Below are positions 42,549-49,870 of a DNA stretch of 64,000 bases, piece by piece. Under the pieces are notes generated by a model. The model ran no database searches. It was not told the origin of the DNA and saw only the letters and a list, made by a program, of their open reading frames with translations. Position 1 is the stretch's first letter, and each line of letters opens with the position of its first letter. Both the position numbers and the translations under genes were made by a program. Source of the stretch: Roseibacterium beibuensis (lineage in GTDB: Bacteria; Pseudomonadota; Alphaproteobacteria; Rhodobacterales; Rhodobacteraceae); contig NZ_BAABHW010000004.1 of the NCBI RefSeq assembly GCF_039542305.1, positions 186,001-250,000 on the forward strand. Reading direction: 5' to 3'.

Positions 42549-42896
42549 GCATACGGCAGCATACAAGCGAAAAGGTTGGCAAGGCCAACGGATGTTCTGC
42601 GACCCATGCGCCCAGTGCGACGAAATGAGCACCCGGCATGCGGGTGCCGCAGGGGGGGGATGCACACTCCGCATACGGCGGTCGCTTGAATGGGCGATCG
42701 AGCCGCGCCGAGCTCTCGCCCGGCCGTTATTGGACAGCCGAAACGCACGCGATCCCCACTCTGACGCGCGGGAATCCGAAAAATCCTAGGAATTGATTGG
42801 AGACGCGCTAATCTCTGGGCTATCCTTGACCCGACTTCGCGCCGGCAATTTGCACAGAACGACCGTGCAGACTGCCGTAGTGTCGGGGAAAAGGGA

Positions 42897-42943
42897 GGCA
42901 CCGGTCCCGTAGGAAACGCGCGAACAGGACCGGGACCGGTGCC
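42897..42943 (-). terminator. Terminator-like inverted repeat after ccoP
   Basis: A perfect 13-bp inverted repeat (GGCACCGGTCCCG at 42897-42909 and CGGGACCGGTGCC at 42931-42943) with a 21-base loop lies 46 bases past the ccoP stop. On the minus strand it is followed by TCCCTTTTCC. The arms are long and the T tract moderate. The loop is larger than in most terminators. Confidence 0.6.
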
Positions 42944-42988
42944 GATCCGGCGACCGGGAGGGGCCACCGGAACTTGTGGGTGATGGCC

Positions 42989-43903
42989 TTATTGGCCACC
43001 ACCGAGAGAGTGGACATACACGGCTACCGAGCGGACCTCGGCTTCGCTCAAGCGCCCCGCCTCGGTCGCATCTTCCGACCAGGTGGGCATGACGCCGAAG
43101 CGTGCGTAGCGCACTGTATGTTCGATGGCCTCTTCAGAACCACCGTAAAGCCAGATGGCATCCGTCAGGTTGGGCGCGCCCAAGAACTGGTCGCCCGTGC
43201 CTTCGTCGGTATGACAGGCGGCACAGTTATAGAGGAAGACTTCCTCACCGGCAGCGGCCAGCTCGGCGTCATGTTCCTGCCCGGAGATGTTGCGAACATA
43301 CTGCACCACCTGGGCGATCTCCTCGTCCGAGAGCAGACCCTCGAAGGCCGTCATCTCGGAATACCGTGCGTCTGGGTCATCCTCGTTCCGGATACCATGA
43401 CTGATCGTGTAGTGAATCTCCTCGATCGTACCGCCCCAGAGCCAGTCGTCGTCCAGGAGGTTCGGATAACCCGAAGCCTGAACACCGGCAGCACCAGAGC
43501 CATGACACTGCGAACACCAGGTCGCGAACGTGGCCGCCCCTCCCTGGATAGCGTAGTTATAGAGGTCGGGATTCGCGGTCGCGTTGATCTCGGTCAAATC
43601 GACTTCGGTAATGCGCTGACGGATGTCGGCATTCATCGCGTCGAAACGATCGATCTCTTCGGCGACCTCGGTCCGGGTCGAGAAGCCCAGGATGCCCGGA
43701 GTGGCGCCTTCGACCAACGGCCAGGCCGGGTACAGAACGGTGTAGCCGATCCCCCAGACGATGCAGCCATAGAAGGTCCACAGCCACCAGCGCGGCAGGG
43801 GATTGTTGAACTCCTTGATGCCGTCCCAGGTGTGGCCCGTGGTATCGGGATCGCCCTCTTGCAGGATCTGCTCTTCGGGATGTCTGTTCTTGTCTTCGGT
43901 CAT
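42989..43903 (-). CDS. ccoP: cbb3-type cytochrome c oxidase, dihaem subunit III
   Basis: A 304-residue membrane-anchored dihaem cytochrome c that feeds electrons to the oxidase. One helix lies near 38-60 (RWWLWTFYGCIVWGIGYTVL). There are two CxxCH haem sites: Cys130-Cys133-His134 (CSQCH) and Cys227-Cys230-His231 (CAACH). Likely Met ligands follow each site. Length is normal for alphaproteobacteria. It overlaps ccoQ by 4 bases and is last in ccoNOQP. Electron donor is probably the c552 encoded at 55943. Confidence 0.96.
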   Translation of the reverse strand: MTEDKNRHPEEQILQEGDPDTTGHTWDGIKEFNNPLPRWWLWTFYGCIVWGIGYTVLYPAWPLVEGATPGILGFSTRTEVAEEIDRFDAMNADIRQRITEVDLTEINATANPDLYNYAIQGGAATFATWCSQCHGSGAAGVQASGYPNLLDDDWLWGGTIEEIHYTISHGIRNEDDPDARYSEMTAFEGLLSDEEIAQVVQYVRNISGQEHDAELAAAGEEVFLYNCAACHTDEGTGDQFLGAPNLTDAIWLYGGSEEAIEHTVRYARFGVMPTWSEDATEAGRLSEAEVRSVAVYVHSLGGGQ

Positions 43904-44115
43904 TGCCGCGCCTCCTCGTAATGGGCGGTGGCTGCCGGGGTCGTATCACCCGCCGGCCGGTCGTCGTGGCGGAAAGGGATATTCGCGGTGTCGCGATGAA
44001 CCTTGCGGCTGCCGGGTCGCAGCGTGAACAAGATCACCGCGAGGAAGGCCAGGAGCATGAAGAGCATGCCCCAGGACCCCGCGAAGACCCGCATGATGGT
44101 ATAGGTATCTTCCAT
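43900..44115 (-). CDS. ccoQ: cbb3-type cytochrome oxidase subunit IV
   Basis: A 71-residue single-helix protein (about 12-32, WGMLFMLLAFLAVILFTLRPG) followed by a charged cytoplasmic tail (SRKVHRDTANIPFRHDD), the standard CcoQ plan. CcoQ stabilises the complex and in Rhodobacter affects oxygen signalling. It lies between ccoO and ccoP with a 4-base overlap to ccoP. Confidence 0.93.
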   Translation of the reverse strand: MEDTYTIMRVFAGSWGMLFMLLAFLAVILFTLRPGSRKVHRDTANIPFRHDDRPAGDTTPAATAHYEEARQ

Positions 44116-44129
44116 CTACGGGTCCCTCC

Positions 44130-44852
44130 TCAGCGGCTTGCGTCGGCTTCGAAGGTCGAGAAATCGACCAGCGTGCCAAGCATCTGGAGATAGGCCACCA
44201 TCGCGTCCATCTCGGTGACGACGGGGTTTCCGTCGAAATCGCGCTGTTGCGCACCGGGATACCGCTCGACCACACCCGAGTCGCCGAAATCGGTCGCCTG
44301 TTCGATGAAGTCCAGTTCGGCCATCTCGATCATCTCGTCGGTGTAGGGCACACCGACGAAGCGATGGGTTTCCATCAGGTCCGCGATATAGGTCGGCTCA
44401 AGCGGCGTTTCGGCGAGGAACGCGTAGGGCGGCATCACCGATTCCGGCACGACCGATTGCGGATCCATCAGGTGATCCACGTGCCATGCGTCCGAGTAGC
44501 GGCCGCCGACGCGGGCGAGGTCGGGCCCCGTCCGCTTCGAGCCCCACTGGAACGGATGGTCGTACTGGCTCTCTGCCGCCAGGGAGTAGTGGCCATAGCG
44601 CTCGACCTCGTCCCGCATGGGACGGATCATCTGGCTGTGACACACGTAGCAGCCCTCGCGGATGTAGATCTCGCGGCCCGCCAGTTCGAGGGGCGAGTAG
44701 GGGCGCATGCCCTCCACGTCCTCGATCGTGTTCTCAAGATAGAACAGCGGTGCGATTTCCACGATCCCCCCGATCGTGACGACCAGGAAGCTGAGCGCCA
44801 GAAGGAGGGTCGCGTTGGTTTCAATCTTCTTGTGACCGTCGAATGCAGCCAT
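44130..44852 (-). CDS. ccoO: cbb3-type cytochrome c oxidase, monohaem subunit II
   Basis: A 240-residue monohaem cytochrome c subunit. An N-terminal helix (about 15-32, LLLALSFLVVTIGGIVEI) anchors it. The haem site is Cys68-Cys71-His72 in GCYVCHSQMIRP, a CcoO signature. PFQWGSKRTGPDLARVGG and a Met-containing DPQSVVPESVMPPY follow. It starts 14 bases after the ccoN stop. Confidence 0.96.
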   Translation of the reverse strand: MAAFDGHKKIETNATLLLALSFLVVTIGGIVEIAPLFYLENTIEDVEGMRPYSPLELAGREIYIREGCYVCHSQMIRPMRDEVERYGHYSLAAESQYDHPFQWGSKRTGPDLARVGGRYSDAWHVDHLMDPQSVVPESVMPPYAFLAETPLEPTYIADLMETHRFVGVPYTDEMIEMAELDFIEQATDFGDSGVVERYPGAQQRDFDGNPVVTEMDAMVAYLQMLGTLVDFSTFEADASR

Positions 44853-44866
44853 TGTCTGGTCCCTCC

Positions 44867-46465
44867 TTATTCAGCCGGTGCCGCAACGGTGGTGTCTTGC
44901 TTGGCGACACCTTTCCGAACGGTCATCCACAGGTTGTAGGCCATGATGATTGCACCGGTGAGGTACAGCACACCGCCCAGGCCACGCACGACGTACATCG
45001 GGAACTTGGCGTCCACGGTGTCGGCGAAGGAGTTCACGAGGAAGCCCTGCGCGTCGACTTCGCGCCACATCAGGCCTTCCATGATCCCCGTCACCCACAT
45101 CGAGGCCGCGTAGAGCACGATGCCGATGGTGGCGAGCCAGTAATGCCAGCTGACCATGCGCAGGCTGTAGAGGGCCTGACGGTTCCACAGTTTCGGGAAC
45201 AGGTAGTAGAGCATCCCGAAGGTGATCATGCCGTTCCAGCCCAGCGCGCCCGAGTGCACGTGACCGATCGTCCAGTCGGTGTAGTGCGACAGCGAGTTCA
45301 CCGCGCGGATCGACATCATCGGACCTTCGAAGGTCGACATGCCGTAGAAGGCGACCGAGGTGACCATCATCCGCAGGACCGGGTCCGTGCGCAGCTTGTC
45401 CCAGGCCCCCGACAGCGTCATCAGGCCGTTGATCATGCCGCCCCAGCTGGGCATCCACAGAACGATCGAGAACACCATGCCCAGGGTCGAGGCCCAGTCG
45501 GGCAGCGCGGTGTAGTGCAGGTGGTGCGGACCGGCCCAGATATACAGGAAGATCAGCGCCCAGAAGTGGATGATCGACAGCTTGTAGGAATAGACCGGGC
45601 GTTCGGCCTGCTTGGGAATGAAGTAATACATCATGCCCAGGAAGCCGGCGGTCAGGAAGAAGCCCACGGCGTTATGGCCGTACCACCACTGCGTCATGGC
45701 ATCCTGCACGCCCGAGAAGAGCGAGACCGACCGCGACCCGAAGATCGACACCGGCACGGCCAGGTTGTTCACGACATGCAGCATCGCCACGGTGACGATG
45801 AAGGACAGGAAGAACCAGTTGGCGACGTAGATATGCGGCTCGCGACGCTTCATCAGCGTGCCGACGAAGAGCAGCAGGTACGCCACCCAGACAACGACCA
45901 GCCACAGGTCGATATACCATTCCGGCTCGGCGTATTCACGCGACTGCGACCCGCCCAGGATGTAGCTGGTGGCCGCGAGCACGATGAAGAACTGGTAGCC
46001 CCAGAACACGAACCAGGCTAGCCCGCCGCCCCACATGCGCGCGGCGGAGGTCCGCTGCACCACGTAGAAGGACGCGGCCAGCAGGCCCGTGCCACCGAAG
46101 GCGAAGATCACCGCCGAGGTGTGAAGCGGCCGCAGGCGACCGAAGTTCAGGTAGGGTTGCGCCCAGTCGAAATTGAGCTGCGGAAAGGCCAGCTGGAAGG
46201 CGATGAACACCCCCACCAGAAAGCCCACCACGGCCCAGAACGCCGTCATGATGGCCGCGGCCTTGACCGGACCGTCCATGTATTCGTTCTGGTTGACGAA
46301 CCTGGGTTCGCCCGTGCGGCGCAACTGCCACAAGAAAAGGCCACCGGCGGTGACCATGACCAGGATGGCATGGATCATATAGAGCATGTCCCTGGCGTAG
46401 CTGGCCGCGATCGCGGCACAAACCGCGACGAGGCCAAGGATCAGCAGCTTCACATAATCAAGCAT
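44867..46465 (-). CDS. ccoN: cbb3-type cytochrome c oxidase, catalytic subunit I
   Basis: A 532-residue haem-copper oxidase subunit with about 12 membrane helices, reducing oxygen to water at high affinity. Family regions include FGRLRPLHTSAVIFAFGG with an early haem His, QWWYGHNAVGFFLTAGFLGM around the Cu(B) histidine, AGPHHLHYTALPDW, and HYTDWTIGHVHSGALGWNG, the histidines near haem b3. The start at 46465 (MLDYVKLLILG) has AAGGGA upstream; the longer frame would cross the FNR box. First gene of ccoNOQP. Confidence 0.97.
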   Translation of the reverse strand: MLDYVKLLILGLVAVCAAIAASYARDMLYMIHAILVMVTAGGLFLWQLRRTGEPRFVNQNEYMDGPVKAAAIMTAFWAVVGFLVGVFIAFQLAFPQLNFDWAQPYLNFGRLRPLHTSAVIFAFGGTGLLAASFYVVQRTSAARMWGGGLAWFVFWGYQFFIVLAATSYILGGSQSREYAEPEWYIDLWLVVVWVAYLLLFVGTLMKRREPHIYVANWFFLSFIVTVAMLHVVNNLAVPVSIFGSRSVSLFSGVQDAMTQWWYGHNAVGFFLTAGFLGMMYYFIPKQAERPVYSYKLSIIHFWALIFLYIWAGPHHLHYTALPDWASTLGMVFSIVLWMPSWGGMINGLMTLSGAWDKLRTDPVLRMMVTSVAFYGMSTFEGPMMSIRAVNSLSHYTDWTIGHVHSGALGWNGMITFGMLYYLFPKLWNRQALYSLRMVSWHYWLATIGIVLYAASMWVTGIMEGLMWREVDAQGFLVNSFADTVDAKFPMYVVRGLGGVLYLTGAIIMAYNLWMTVRKGVAKQDTTVAAPAE

Positions 46466-46575
46466 TGATCGTCCCTTCGTGATGCCCCGGTTCGGATTCA
46501 CCTGTAGCGATTCGGCAAGGCCGTCCGGAGCTGTTCCATCTGTTCCCCAAATCGCGGATAGGGCGAGTGGGGGCA

Positions 46576-46589
46576 TTGATCCATGTCAA
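46576..46589 (-). promoter_or_regulatory. FNR box facing ccoN
   Basis: TTGAT-CCAT-GTCAA matches the FNR consensus with one difference. Its centre is about 117 bases upstream of the ccoN start, which suits class II activation and a leader of about 75 bases. Confidence 0.9.
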
Positions 46590-46611
46590 TGATAGACCAG
46601 GCGCGCGACGG

Positions 46612-46625
46612 TTGATGCAGGTCAA
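46612..46625 (+). promoter_or_regulatory. FNR box facing the universal stress protein gene
   Basis: TTGAT-GCAG-GTCAA, a second box 36 bases from the first in the same divergent region. Its centre is about 63 bases upstream of the stress-protein ATG, so it probably drives that gene, with the other box serving ccoN. Confidence 0.88.
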
Positions 46626-46681
46626 TGTGGCGCAGCGTATGCAATCGTATCCCTTGCTCAGCAGAAAACGAGGAGGGTCTG

Positions 46682-47521
46682 ATGGCCTACAAGAGCATTC
46701 TCACCGTATTGACCGACGATGCCGAGGTGAACGCGGTTCTGGACGCCGTGATTCCATTTGCCGCCGACGCCAAGGCGCATCTGGACGTTCTGTGCCTCGG
46801 GATCGACCGGACCCAGACAGGCTATTATTTTGCTGGCGCTACGGCGCTCATGCATGACGAAACGCTGGCCCAGGCCCAGGCCGAGGCCAAGCGCATCGAA
46901 GAGGCCGCGCGCGACCGCCTTGGCCGCTCGGACATTTCCTGGGGCGTCGAGGCGCTGGTGGCGCAATCGGCCTCGGTCACGCCTGTCGTCGCCAGGCGCG
47001 CCCGCTTTGCCGATCTCGTGATGCTGCCCAAACCCTACGGCCCCGACCTGCCGTCGGATGCTCCCGCCCTGGTTGAATCGGCCATGTTCCAAGGGCAGGC
47101 CCCGGTGATCGTCATCGCAGACGGAAAGCCTGCCACGCTCAACCCGAAGAAAGTCGTCGTGGCGTGGAACGAATCGAACGAGGCGATGACCGCGATTCGC
47201 CGCGCGATGCCGATGCTCGTAGCGGCCGACCTAGTGAACATCTGCATCATCGCGCCCGACCGTCACGGATCGGAAACCGCCGACCCGGGCGACGAACTGT
47301 CCAAGATGCTCAGCCGCCACGGCGCCACCTGCGAGGTGTCCCTGCTGCCGCAGACCCTGCCCCGCGTGTCCGAGGTGCTGAAGCGCCATGTCGCGGACCA
47401 GAACGCCGACCTGCTGGTGATGGGGGCTTACGGCCATTCCCGCTTCCGCGAGGCGATCCTCGGCGGCGCCACCCGCAACATGCTCGAGCATTGCGAGGTG
47501 CCGGTGCTGATGGCGCACTGA
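46682..47521 (+). CDS. uspA: Universal stress protein (tandem Usp domains)
   Basis: A 279-residue cytosolic protein that looks like two Usp folds. The first (about 1-145) starts YKSILTVLTDDAEVNAVLDA. The second (about 150-279) starts NPKKVVVAWNESNEAMTAIR. The second carries the ATP-loop pattern in MGAYGHSRFREAILGGATRN, and the first lacks an intact one. AGGAGG sits six bases before the ATG at 46682. Its position opposite ccoN with its own FNR box points to induction at low oxygen. Similar genes lie next to cbb3 operons in relatives. Biochemical role unknown. Confidence 0.85.
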   Translation: MAYKSILTVLTDDAEVNAVLDAVIPFAADAKAHLDVLCLGIDRTQTGYYFAGATALMHDETLAQAQAEAKRIEEAARDRLGRSDISWGVEALVAQSASVTPVVARRARFADLVMLPKPYGPDLPSDAPALVESAMFQGQAPVIVIADGKPATLNPKKVVVAWNESNEAMTAIRRAMPMLVAADLVNICIIAPDRHGSETADPGDELSKMLSRHGATCEVSLLPQTLPRVSEVLKRHVADQNADLLVMGAYGHSRFREAILGGATRNMLEHCEVPVLMAH

Positions 47522-47551
47522 CACCAGCGCCGCACCATCCCGAAACGAAAA

Positions 47552-47578
47552 CGCCCCGCCGATCGGCGGGGCGTTTTT
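47552..47578. terminator. Bidirectional terminator between uspA and fnrL
   Basis: A perfect 22-base palindrome (CGCCCCGCCGATCGGCGGGGCG, whose halves are 47552-47562 and 47563-47573) is followed by five Ts and preceded by an A-rich stretch. It can therefore end transcripts from both converging genes. Confidence 0.88.
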
Positions 47579-47601
47579 CGTCGCGGATCGAAGAACCGTC
47601 G

Positions 47602-48348
47602 TCAGTCCAGAACGCCACCGTCCGAGTCGTCGCCGGTCTCGTCCATCAGAACCTCGAAATCGGGGATCACGATGTGACGCTTGCCTTCGAGGCGGATCAC
47701 GCCGTCCCGCTTCAGGCCCGACATCTGGCGGCTGACGGTTTCCAGCGTCAGGCCAAGGTAGTCGGCCATCGCCTCGCGGGTCAGCGGCAGGTCGAAGGCG
47801 ACCTGCCCCACACCGACGGTATTCTGAAAACTCGGCTCGCGCCGCGCAATGATGGTCAGGAAGCTCGCGATCTTCTCGCGCGCGGTCTTGCGGCCCAGCA
47901 GCAGCATCCATTCCCGCGCCGCGTCCAGTTCGTCCAGCGTCATTTCCAGCAGGCGCTGGCTGACATGCGGCGTTGTGTCCAACATTTCGAGGAAGGGCAC
48001 CCGCCGGAAACAGCACAATTGCACGTCCGTCGTCGCGGTCACGTCGTAATGCGCGGCCTCGCGATTCGGGCGCCCGAGGAAGTCCGACGGCAACAGAAGC
48101 CCAACCATCTGGCGGCGGCCATCCTCCATCGTCTGCGTCAGCGATGCGACGCCATGCACGACCGAGGCCACGAAATCCATCTTGTCGCCGGCCCAGACGA
48201 TCGTCTGCCCGGCTTCGTAACTTCTGTAATATTTGATGGACTCAAGCTTTTCGAGTTCATCGCTCTCGCACCGCGCGCACACGGCCCGGTGCCGGATCGG
48301 GCATTCGGCGCATTGCTCTTGCGGAAAAGAGATCTGAGGCTTTGACAT
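47602..48348 (-). CDS. fnrL: FnrL, oxygen-sensing Crp/Fnr-family regulator
   Basis: A 248-residue transcription factor that holds an oxygen-labile [4Fe-4S] cluster and dimerises to bind DNA when oxygen is low. N-terminal cysteines are Cys13, Cys16, Cys24 and Cys27 (QCAECPIRHRAVCARC), with Cys112 or Cys113 in VQLCCFRR as the distal ligand. The helix-turn-helix LTREAMADYLGLTLETVSRQ carries the E-xx-SR reading residues for TTGAT. The start at 48348 has AGAGGA upstream. Boxes for it occur before ccoG, ccoN, uspA and between itself and hemN. Confidence 0.95.
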   Translation of the reverse strand: MSKPQISFPQEQCAECPIRHRAVCARCESDELEKLESIKYYRSYEAGQTIVWAGDKMDFVASVVHGVASLTQTMEDGRRQMVGLLLPSDFLGRPNREAAHYDVTATTDVQLCCFRRVPFLEMLDTTPHVSQRLLEMTLDELDAAREWMLLLGRKTAREKIASFLTIIARREPSFQNTVGVGQVAFDLPLTREAMADYLGLTLETVSRQMSGLKRDGVIRLEGKRHIVIPDFEVLMDETGDDSDGGVLD

Positions 48349-48382
48349 GGCGGGGTCCTCTCGGACGAGTGAGTAAGCCCGC

Positions 48383-48396
48383 TTGATCTGCGTCAA
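48383..48396. promoter_or_regulatory. Shared FNR box between fnrL and hemN
   Basis: TTGAT-CTGC-GTCAA. Its centre is 41.5 bases from the fnrL start and 42.5 bases from the hemN start. It is the only box in this 83-base divergent gap, so it must serve hemN, fnrL, or both. Confidence 0.9.
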
Positions 48397-48431
48397 GGCG
48401 ATGGGCGCGTTCCGTCCTTACGCGTAGCCTA

Positions 48432-49787
48432 ATGGAACATCTTACGCAACTTCGACGCCTCGGTCTGTTCGATGCCAAGGTGCCGCGCTACACAAGTTAT
48501 CCGCCGGCGACCAAGTTCTCGAACGATGTCAGCAGCGACGTCTTCCGCAGCTGGGTGGAGAGCATTCCCACCGGCAGCGAGATCTCCGTCTATCTGCATG
48601 TCCCCTTCTGCCGCAGGCTGTGCTGGTTCTGCGCCTGCCGCACGCAGGGGGTGCGCAACGACGATCCCGTCATCGCTTATGTGAACACCCTCAAGCAGGA
48701 AATCGCGACGGTTGCCTCGATCCTGCCCAGGGGCGTCAGCATCGCGCGGCTGCATTGGGGCGGCGGAACACCGACACTTCTGTCGGCGGACATGATGACC
48801 GATCTGGCCGAAACGCTTCTGTCGCAGATCCCGCTGGCAGAGGGCGCCGAGTTCTCGGTCGAAATCGACCCGAACGAGATCGACAAGCCGCGCATGGCCG
48901 CGCTGGCCGCCGCCGGGATGAACCGCGCCTCGATCGGCGTTCAGGATTTCGACCCCGAGATCCAGAAGATCATCGGCCGCATCCAGGGCTACGATGTCAC
49001 GCGTGAAGCCGTCGAAGGCCTGCGCGAACATGGCATCCATTCGCTGAACACCGATATCCTCTATGGTCTGCCGCACCAGACGCCCGAGCGGATCTCGGAA
49101 AGCGTTCAGATGCTCCTGTCGCTGTCGCCCGACCGGGTGGCGCTTTACGGCTATGCCCACGTCCCGTGGATGGCCAAGCGGCAGGCAATGATCCCGACCG
49201 AGGCCCTGCCCTCGCCCGAGGAACGGCTGCAACTCTTCGATACCGCCCGCCGCCTGTTCATGTGGGACGGCTATGACGAGATCGGCATCGACCATTTCGC
49301 CAAGCCGACCGATTCCATGGGCAAGGCCGCGAAATCCGGCCACCTGCGCCGCAATTTCCAGGGCTATACCGACGATACCTGCGACACCCTGCTGTCGCTG
49401 GGCGCCTCAGCCATCTCGCGCTTCCCGCAAGGCTACGCGCAGAACGCCGCCTCGACCGCCGCCTACCAGAAGGCCGTGCGCGCGGGCGAACTTGGCACCG
49501 GCCGCGGGCACATCTTCAAGGGCGAGGATACGCTGCGCGCGCGCATGATCGAGATGCTGATGTGCGATTTCCGGATCGACACCGCAGAGCTCGAAGCGGA
49601 GTTCGGCCCGGTCGCCGCCAAGGCCGAGAAGCTCTACCGCGAAGCCGCGGATGCCTTCGGCAAGATGGTGCGCATCACCGAGGACGGGTTCGAGATCCCG
49701 CCCGAGGGACGCCCCCTGTCCCGCATGATCGCGCGCATCTTCGACGAATACGAAATGCGTGCCGAGGGGCACTCCTCGGCCATCTGA
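48432..49787 (+). CDS. hemN: Oxygen-independent coproporphyrinogen III dehydrogenase
   Basis: A 451-residue radical-SAM enzyme that makes protoporphyrinogen IX without oxygen. Cluster cysteines Cys60, Cys64 and Cys67 are followed by Cys69 (CRRLCWFCAC), the HemN pattern of CxxxCxxCxC, close to the E. coli numbering. SVYLHVPFC precedes, and GGGTPTLL near 110-117 contacts SAM. NTDILYGLPHQT and the C-terminal HemN domain follow. Length is that of true HemN, not the shorter HemW. No Shine-Dalgarno is visible before the ATG. Regulated by the FNR box 42 bases upstream. Confidence 0.95.
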   Translation: MEHLTQLRRLGLFDAKVPRYTSYPPATKFSNDVSSDVFRSWVESIPTGSEISVYLHVPFCRRLCWFCACRTQGVRNDDPVIAYVNTLKQEIATVASILPRGVSIARLHWGGGTPTLLSADMMTDLAETLLSQIPLAEGAEFSVEIDPNEIDKPRMAALAAAGMNRASIGVQDFDPEIQKIIGRIQGYDVTREAVEGLREHGIHSLNTDILYGLPHQTPERISESVQMLLSLSPDRVALYGYAHVPWMAKRQAMIPTEALPSPEERLQLFDTARRLFMWDGYDEIGIDHFAKPTDSMGKAAKSGHLRRNFQGYTDDTCDTLLSLGASAISRFPQGYAQNAASTAAYQKAVRAGELGTGRGHIFKGEDTLRARMIEMLMCDFRIDTAELEAEFGPVAAKAEKLYREAADAFGKMVRITEDGFEIPPEGRPLSRMIARIFDEYEMRAEGHSSAI

Positions 49788-49812
49788 GGCGAGACGAATC
49801 TCCAGATGAAAG

Positions 49813-49839
49813 ACGCCGGGCCAATGGTCCGGCGTTTTT
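49813..49839. terminator. Terminator after hemN
   Basis: A stem with ACGCCGG and CCGGCGT arms, extended by a short inner pairing around AATG, is followed by TTTTTC. It lies 26 bases past the hemN stop and before the converging yejF gene. Confidence 0.85.
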
Positions 49840-49870
49840 CTTTGCGGCACAGGAGTCTCGGTCAGGGGCG

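Larger units (their letters stand above)
42461..42988. other. 528-base intergenic region between ccoG and ccoP
   Basis: The longest gene-free stretch in the window. It holds the FNR box at 42535-42548 (promoter of ccoGHIS) and a terminator-like inverted repeat at 42897-42943 (end of ccoNOQP). It also has a short imperfect dyad near 42630 (CACCCGGCATGCGGGTG) and two copies of GCATACGG (near 42549 and 42671). Open frames crossing it have no recognisable family. A small RNA between the two operons is possible but I have no direct evidence. Confidence 0.5.
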
